Source: IDS-8 sp040902105 (GTDB lineage: Bacteria > Pseudomonadota > Gammaproteobacteria > Steroidobacterales > Woeseiaceae). Taken from it: a stretch of 64,000 nt of DNA. Shown in pieces: positions 59,304 through 64,000 of the stretch. The stretch spans positions 41,053 to 105,052 of the forward strand of contig JBBDXW010000051.1 in the NCBI GenBank assembly GCA_040902105.1, written 5' to 3'. Position 1 is the first letter of the stretch. Each line of letters starts with the position of its first letter. The notes beneath the pieces were generated by a model. The model saw only the letters and a list, made by a program, of their open reading frames with translations, was not told the origin of the DNA and ran no database searches. The position numbers and the translations under genes are program-made.

Positions 59304-61067
59304 CTAGTGCTTGACCCCGTGCTGGCGGCCGACCGGCGCGATCTCGGCGGGCACGTTCTGCGGAATGTAATCGTCCGGATAACCGGGCACGCTGTAGTCG
59401 TATGCCCAGCGGTGCACTTCCGGCAGATCGTGCCCCCAGTTGCCGTGTTTCGGTGGAGTGTCCGGCGTTTGCCATTCGAGCGTCGTTGCATGCCACGGAT
59501 TCGGATCGGCTTTCTTGCCGCTCCGCATGCTGGCGATCATGTTGTAGAAGAAAATGAGCTGTGACAGCGCGACGAAAATCGCGGATATCGTAATACTGGT
59601 GTTAAGGGTGTGCGCCGATTCCGGCATGAAATCCGTGTTACCCATTGCAAAGTAACGGCGCGGCACGCCCAGGAAGCCGAGGTAATGCATCGGCAGGTAA
59701 ATGGAATACGTGCCGAGGAACGTCATCCAGAAATGCCACTTGCCCAGAGTTTCGTTATACATCTTGCCGGTGATTTTGGGGAACCAGTGGTAGATCGCGC
59801 CGAACACGACCAGGATCGGCGACACGCCCATGACCATATGGAAGTGCGCCACCACGAAGTAGGTGTCCGAGAGCGGCAGGTCGACCACGACGTTGCCGAG
59901 GAATATGCCGGTCAGGCCGCCATGGATGAAGGTGAAGATGAAGGCGATGGCGAACAGCATCGGCACGCGCAGATGAATATTCCCTTGCCACAAGGTCAGG
60001 ACCCAGTTGTACACCTTGAGCGCCGTCGGCACCGCGATGATCAGGGTCGTCGTGGCAAAGAAGAACCCGAAGTAAGGGTTCATGCCGCTGACGTACATGT
60101 GGTGCGCCCAGACGATAAAACTCAGGCCCCCGATCGCGAGGATGGCCCAGACCATCATCCGGTAACCGAAAATATTCTTCCGCGCATGCGTTGACAAAAG
60201 GTCGGACACGATCCCGAAGGCCGGCAGCGCCACGATATACACCTCGGGATGGCCGAAGAACCAGAACAGGTGCTGGAAGAGGATCGGGCTGCCGCTGTCG
60301 TATCCGGTCTGCACGCCCGCCGACACGACGGCCGGCATGAAGAAACTGGTCATCAGCGTCTTGTCGAGCAACATCATGATGGCGCTGACCAGCAATGCCG
60401 GGAACGCAAGCAGTCCCAGCACCGTCGCCATGAAGATTCCCCATACCGACAGCGGCAGGCGCATCAGCGTCATGCCGCGGCAGCGCGCCTGAAGGATAGT
60501 CGTGACGTAGTTCAGGCCGCCCATGGTAAACGCGACGATGAACACCGCCAGAGACACGAGCATGAGAATGATGCCCCACTCGACGCCGGGGGTACCGCGT
60601 GAGATGGCCTGCGGCGGGTAGAGCGTCCAGCCGGCGCCCGTCGAACCGCCGGGTACGAAGAAACTGGTCAGCAGAATGATGACCGAGACCAGGTATACCC
60701 AGTAACTCAGCATATTCATGTACGGGAACACCATGTCGCGCGACCCGCACATCAAGGGAATGAGGTAGTTGCCGAAGCCGCCGAGAAACAGCGCCGTGAG
60801 CAAATAGATCACCATGATCATACCGTGCATGGTGACGAACTGGTAATAGCTCTCCGGGGTGATGAACGAGAAGTTGTCGGGGAAACCGAGCTGCAGTCTC
60901 ATCATCACGGACAGGCAAAGTGCGACGACGCCGACGAATATCGCAGTCAGGGAGTACTGTATTGCAATGACCTTATGGTCCTGGCTCCAGATGTACTTTC
61001 TAATGAATGTCTGCGGATCGTGGTGTTCGATCTCATGATCACGATCGGCGATTGCAACATAGGCCAT
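59304..61067 (-). CDS. Cytochrome c oxidase subunit I
   Basis: 587 aa from ATG 61067 (GAGGGG about 6 nt upstream). Twelve-helix heme-copper core with all metal ligands: MHGMIMVIYLLTALFLGG (low-spin heme His), HPEVYIVALPAFGIVSD (CuB His with Tyr), VWAHHMYVSGM (two CuB His), and VVAHFHMVMG (high-spin and low-spin heme His). The glutamate of D-channel motifs is not obvious. The N-terminal FIRKYIWSQDHKVIAIQYSL is typical of caa3/alternative oxidases. Role: reduces O2 to water with proton pumping in the inner membrane. Confidence 0.97.
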   Translation of the reverse strand: MAYVAIADRDHEIEHHDPQTFIRKYIWSQDHKVIAIQYSLTAIFVGVVALCLSVMMRLQLGFPDNFSFITPESYYQFVTMHGMIMVIYLLTALFLGGFGNYLIPLMCGSRDMVFPYMNMLSYWVYLVSVIILLTSFFVPGGSTGAGWTLYPPQAISRGTPGVEWGIILMLVSLAVFIVAFTMGGLNYVTTILQARCRGMTLMRLPLSVWGIFMATVLGLLAFPALLVSAIMMLLDKTLMTSFFMPAVVSAGVQTGYDSGSPILFQHLFWFFGHPEVYIVALPAFGIVSDLLSTHARKNIFGYRMMVWAILAIGGLSFIVWAHHMYVSGMNPYFGFFFATTTLIIAVPTALKVYNWVLTLWQGNIHLRVPMLFAIAFIFTFIHGGLTGIFLGNVVVDLPLSDTYFVVAHFHMVMGVSPILVVFGAIYHWFPKITGKMYNETLGKWHFWMTFLGTYSIYLPMHYLGFLGVPRRYFAMGNTDFMPESAHTLNTSITISAIFVALSQLIFFYNMIASMRSGKKADPNPWHATTLEWQTPDTPPKHGNWGHDLPEVHRWAYDYSVPGYPDDYIPQNVPAEIAPVGRQHGVKH

Positions 61068-61117
61068 CAGGGTCCCCTCAAAACTGTGCTCAATACTGTC
61101 CGGTTCTGTCCGTCGTG

Positions 61118-62536
61118 TCATTCGCCGGATTCGGCGACAGTCTCCACGTCCGCCGGTTGCAATGTATTGATGTATGCAACGACGTCGTTGATTGCCTGTT
61201 CGTCCTGAAGAATCCGGCCCATGAAACCCATCTGCTTGCCGTAATAGTCCTCCGGGTGCTCGCCGCGAATTCCCTGCCTGAAATTCTCGAGCTGGTGCGC
61301 GAGATACCAGTCGGTCATGCCGGCAAGGCGCGGCGCATTCATCGCCTCGATGCCCTGCCCCTCGGCCCCGTGGCAATAAGCGCAGACGGTGAAGCGATTG
61401 GCCCCGGCCGCAACGTTGCCGTCGACCGTCTGCGCCGGCGGCTCATCGGGAAAAGTCCCGATATGCGCGATGATGTTGGCGATCGCGGCGTCGGTGGCCA
61501 GGGTCCGCGCCATCGGCGCCATCTGCCGGCCGAAGACGTCGTCTTCGTGTGCGCCGCGCAGGCCTTCCTTGTAATTCTGCAGTTGCCGTTTCAGGTACCA
61601 GGGCTCCTGACCCGCGATCTTCGGTGCATTCAGTACCTGCATGCCCTCGCCCTGCTGGCCGTGACATGCGGCACACACGGCATACTGCGCAGCACCGGCG
61701 GCGGCGTTCGCCTGGATCGACTGCTGCGTGTCGGCGAAGGTCGGATTACTCGCGACCCAGCTGTCGAATGCCTGCTGCTCTTCGACCATTACGGCGCCGC
61801 GCATGGTGTGATGAGCAATGCCGCAAAGTTCTTCGCAAAGAACTTCGTACCTTCCGGTCTTCGTGGGCGTAAGCCACATATAGGTGACCATGCCCGGCAC
61901 CAGGTCCATCTTGACCCGGAACTGCGCCACCGTGAAATTGTGCAACACGTCTTTGGAGCGAAGCCAGACCTTGACCGGGCGGTCCACGGGAAGATGCAAT
62001 TGCGCGTCCGAGACGAGTATGTCGTCCTGTCCCGCCGGATCGTCCACATCCATGCCGAACGGGTTGTCGCCGGTGATCAGCTTGAGATCGGTATCGCCGA
62101 ACTCGCCGTCTTCGCCCGGCAGTCGATAGCTCCAGTGCCACTGCTGCCCGACCGCTTCAACCTCCATCGCGCCTTCCGGTACTTCGACGAACTTCGCCCA
62201 GACGAACAGGCCCGGAGCCAGCATGGCCGCGACGCCGAAAGTGGTGAATACCGTCAGCCAGCCTTCGAGTTTCTTGTTTTCCGGTTCGTAGGCCGCACGT
62301 TGGTCTTTCTTGTGCCGGTAACGGATGATGGCGTACGCCATGAACAGATTGACGGCGACGAAAACGAAGCCCGTCACCCAGAATGTTATGCTGATTGTGT
62401 CGTCGATCTGGCCCCAGTTGGAGGCCAGCGGTGTAAACGTCCAGGGGCTCAGAAAATGAAACGCGATGGAGCCCACCACCAACAGGATCAACGCTACTGC
62501 TAAAGGCATACCTTTCGCATCCTTCTGTTCTGACAT
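61118..62536 (-). CDS. Cytochrome c oxidase subunit II fused to two cytochrome c domains
   Basis: 472 aa. Two transmembrane helices (PLAVALILLVVGSIAFHFLS; ISITFWVTGFVFVAVNLFMA) plus a third hydrophobic stretch (FGVAAMLAPGLFVWAKF). The CuA domain shows WHWSYRLP, VLHNFTVAQFRVKMDLVPG and CEELCGIAHHTM with all CuA ligands. Two c-type cytochrome domains follow: CAACHGQQGEGMQVLNAPKI and CAYCHGAEGQGIEAMNAPRL, clearly internal duplicates, each with a distal Met candidate (MAPMA, MGFMG). Electrons pass from soluble or lipid carriers through two hemes to CuA. A di-heme subunit II is less common than mono-heme caa3. First gene of the operon. Confidence 0.95.
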   Translation of the reverse strand: MSEQKDAKGMPLAVALILLVVGSIAFHFLSPWTFTPLASNWGQIDDTISITFWVTGFVFVAVNLFMAYAIIRYRHKKDQRAAYEPENKKLEGWLTVFTTFGVAAMLAPGLFVWAKFVEVPEGAMEVEAVGQQWHWSYRLPGEDGEFGDTDLKLITGDNPFGMDVDDPAGQDDILVSDAQLHLPVDRPVKVWLRSKDVLHNFTVAQFRVKMDLVPGMVTYMWLTPTKTGRYEVLCEELCGIAHHTMRGAVMVEEQQAFDSWVASNPTFADTQQSIQANAAAGAAQYAVCAACHGQQGEGMQVLNAPKIAGQEPWYLKRQLQNYKEGLRGAHEDDVFGRQMAPMARTLATDAAIANIIAHIGTFPDEPPAQTVDGNVAAGANRFTVCAYCHGAEGQGIEAMNAPRLAGMTDWYLAHQLENFRQGIRGEHPEDYYGKQMGFMGRILQDEQAINDVVAYINTLQPADVETVAESGE

Positions 62537-62834
62537 TCGCGGATTTTTTTTGACGAAATCAGCCCGGAATCTGCTCCGGATGCCGTGCCGAATACGTCAT
62601 CGATTTTTTTGATCGGCTCGCAGTCTTTTTTTGACAACCCAATGTGATACCGGCGAACTGATACGACTTGGAGGATAGTGGATTCAGTGCTCGATTTCCA
62701 CTATATGCAGCCGTTTCAGCATGTGAAGTGCAGGCCGCAAGGTATTGAAAAGCAATGAAATTGAAAAGGCCTGCCGAGGACGGGGGGAGGCATTTGCGCG
62801 GCGTCCCGCAGAGGCGCGGAAAACGCCGGCCCGA
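62537..62834. other. Upstream region of the oxidase operon, no gene seen
   Basis: A 298-bp gap containing only short frames. It must hold the coxB promoter (minus strand). TTTTTTTGA stretches (62547-62553 and 62627-62633) and GATTTTTTTGATCGG around 62600 are visible, but I cannot assign promoter boxes with confidence. It also lies beyond the 3' end of the anti-sigma gene on the same strand. Confidence 0.5.
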
Positions 62835-63263
62835 TCAGAACGGAAACTCGAGGTCCTGCTCGACGTTTTCCCGGGCTTTCTCGAGATCCGTGCGCAGATT
62901 CTTCAGTTCCTCTTCCAGCGGAGCCGTCAATACGGCCGCTTTCGTGCGTAACGGAAGCTGACGCTCGAACTCACTGACGTACTCCGGCACCGAGTAGGCA
63001 ACGGCATCGTCGGTGCGTTGCAGTTCCGGGTTGCGGATGCTCGCCCAATCCTGCGCCCAGTTCATGAATACGATCGCCACGACCGCGGCCGTGACTCCGG
63101 TCAGGCTTGCGGCCAGCCATAACGGATAAGTGAGATCCCGGCGCACCGGCGGCGTTACCCGGTGAGCGCGCAACGATGCATCGATGCGCACCTTGAGTTG
63201 CGGCGGCACCGGCGCCTTGATGCGGCCGGCGTCCTCTTTCAGTCGCTGCTCGAGGTTATCCAT
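62835..63263 (-). CDS. Probable anti-sigma factor, single transmembrane helix
   Basis: 142 aa from ATG 63263, overlapping the sigma stop by 8 bp. The N-terminal about 45 residues (MDNLEQRLKEDAGRIKAPVP PQLKVRIDASLRAH) resemble RseA-like or short anti-sigma peptides without a zinc finger. A transmembrane helix (PLWLAASLTGVTAAVVAIVF) and a periplasmic part with a terminal coiled coil (LEEELKNLRTDLEKARENVE) follow. Role: inner-membrane partner of the ECF sigma factor (inference from operon and topology). Confidence 0.8.
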   Translation of the reverse strand: MDNLEQRLKEDAGRIKAPVPPQLKVRIDASLRAHRVTPPVRRDLTYPLWLAASLTGVTAAVVAIVFMNWAQDWASIRNPELQRTDDAVAYSVPEYVSEFERQLPLRTKAAVLTAPLEEELKNLRTDLEKARENVEQDLEFPF

Positions 63264-63873
63264 AAGCCTTACTCTCGTCTCCGGCTGTGCTGTCATCGTT
63301 CAACCGCTCGGCGAGGCGTCGCCGCGCCCGTAGCAGCACGACCCTGGTCCAGGACTGGGGCCGGCCGAGCGCTCGTGCAACGTCTTTCACCGGCATGTCC
63401 TCGGCGTAGCGAAGCCACATGGCTGCATAGGCCTCCTGCGACAGCAATTGCTTCGCCGCGAGCCACAGGTTTTCCCGCTCCGACGCCTGGATGCACTGTT
63501 CCAGTGGATCCGGCGCATCGTCCGCAAGTTCCGCGTGATCCTGTGCAGAGTGCCCGCCGCCGCCTGCGGTATTGCGATGGGCATTTCGACCGGCACTTCG
63601 AATGGCGATGCGGTAGAGCCAGGTACTGAATTGCCAGCGAGGATTGTAACTCTGAAGGTAACGCAAGGCATTGACGAAGGTATCCTGCATTGCGTCCTCG
63701 GCGTCGGCCCGCGACGAACAACGTGCGAGCAGGAACCGGAACAGCCGTTCCTGGTAGCGCTCCACCAACCGATTGAACGAGGACGCGGAGCCCCGCAGTG
63801 CTTCTGATACCAGTTCCTCATCGGTTGACACTCTCAGCGGCTTCTCATGGCTGCGCAGATGGGCAACCCTCAC
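63256..63873 (-). CDS. ECF-family RNA polymerase sigma factor
   Basis: 205 aa from GTG 63873; a second GTG at 63831 (STDEELVSEALRG) is equally possible and gives a more usual length. Region 2: SSFNRLVERYQERLFRFLLA, ADAEDAMQDTFVNALRYLQS, FSTWLYRIAIRSAGRNAHRN. Region 4: LLSQEAYAAMWLRYAEDMPV, KDVARALGRPQSWTRVVLLR ARRRL. Length and layout suit the RpoE-like group. It is coupled to the membrane anti-sigma gene by overlap. It is unrelated in detail to the sigma factor at 28168. Confidence 0.9.
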   Translation of the reverse strand: MRVAHLRSHEKPLRVSTDEELVSEALRGSASSFNRLVERYQERLFRFLLARCSSRADAEDAMQDTFVNALRYLQSYNPRWQFSTWLYRIAIRSAGRNAHRNTAGGGGHSAQDHAELADDAPDPLEQCIQASERENLWLAAKQLLSQEAYAAMWLRYAEDMPVKDVARALGRPQSWTRVVLLRARRRLAERLNDDSTAGDESKAYG

Positions 63874-63903
63874 GTTACAACAGCCTCAAAAATGCCGGCT
63901 TGC

Positions 63904-64000
63904 ATTGTTCATGAACGGGCACAGCGTCGGAGGGCGGAGCCTCGGTTGGGGGGAGGGCTTTTCAGGATCGTCACAAACAGGGATGTTTGTGCGAAGCCCC
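63904..64000. repeat. Type C palindrome, left part, cut by the window edge
   Basis: Begins ATTGTTCATGAACG as at 55991, then carries GCGTCGGAGGGCGGAGCCTC and TTGGGGGGAGGGCTTTTCAG GATCGTC, the same order as in the 55991-56170 copy. The right half is outside the window. Confidence 0.8.

Noticed and set aside
61007..62503. 498-codon plus-strand frame
   Set aside because: Antisense to subunit II of the oxidase, which has all CuA and heme motifs.

Overview
The window looks like a chromosomal segment from a Gram-negative, aerobic, GC-rich gammaproteobacterium, probably an environmental or marine lineage assembled from a metagenome or draft genome. It has TonB-dependent receptors, OpgG/OpgH, outer-membrane porins, a caa3-type oxidase, a Tad pilus locus and Fur-like operators. 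Three runs of N mark assembly gaps at 25460-25469, 30836-30845 and 44516-44615, and all three lie inside repeats. I see no rRNA, tRNA, CRISPR array, transposase or phage gene.

Layout. 1-7600: a secreted Ser-nucleophile (S45) acylase that runs off the left edge, a TonB-dependent receptor, a frameshifted M19 dipeptidase, a secreted HEXXH peptidase and two fused gene remnants. 7860-9021: a c-di-GMP-I (GEMM) riboswitch upstream of a secreted cadherin-like/Fn3 protein. 9035-21692: a complete collinear Tad/Flp pilus operon on the minus strand (flp, cpaA, an AAA+ ATPase, cpaB, cpaC, a small lipoprotein, a tadG-like gene, two tadE-like genes, cpaE, cpaF, tadB, tadC, tadD). A divergent REC-AraC regulator sits at 22069-22905. 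23111-31600: an SH3-SH3-metallo-beta-lactamase protein, a possible porin/cytochrome electron conduit, an ECF sigma/anti-sigma/subtilisin operon and a TorF-like porin. 31900-41998: a DM13 protein, an alpha/beta hydrolase, a VWA protein with Ig-like repeats, a Fur-linked siderophore cluster (PepSY protein, piuC remnant, receptor), a NIPSNAP protein, pyrophosphatase and CorA. 42343-50314: a secreted multidomain sulfatase, a LysR/LysE pair whose LysE carries a nonsense codon, an FMN reductase, a beta-CASP nuclease, a glycerate-kinase-like protein and a membrane protein. 50356-57414: opgGH, deoB and nupC. 57505-62536: a five-gene cytochrome c oxidase operon. 62835-63873: a second ECF sigma/anti-sigma pair.

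How the parts may work together. The most system-like region is 7860-22905. The Tad operon contains an AAA+ ATPase that is not part of the classical Tad set, it is read divergently from a REC-AraC regulator, and at its distal end it converges on a c-di-GMP-riboswitch-controlled adhesin-like secreted protein. This suggests a surface-attachment module with second-messenger control of the adhesin. A second theme is decay. C-terminal stubs of at least five genes (SH3-MBL, M19, M20, piuC, and the tail of the HEXXH peptidase), a frameshifted M19 gene and a nonsense-mutated lysE are spread among several families of palindromic intergenic repeats.
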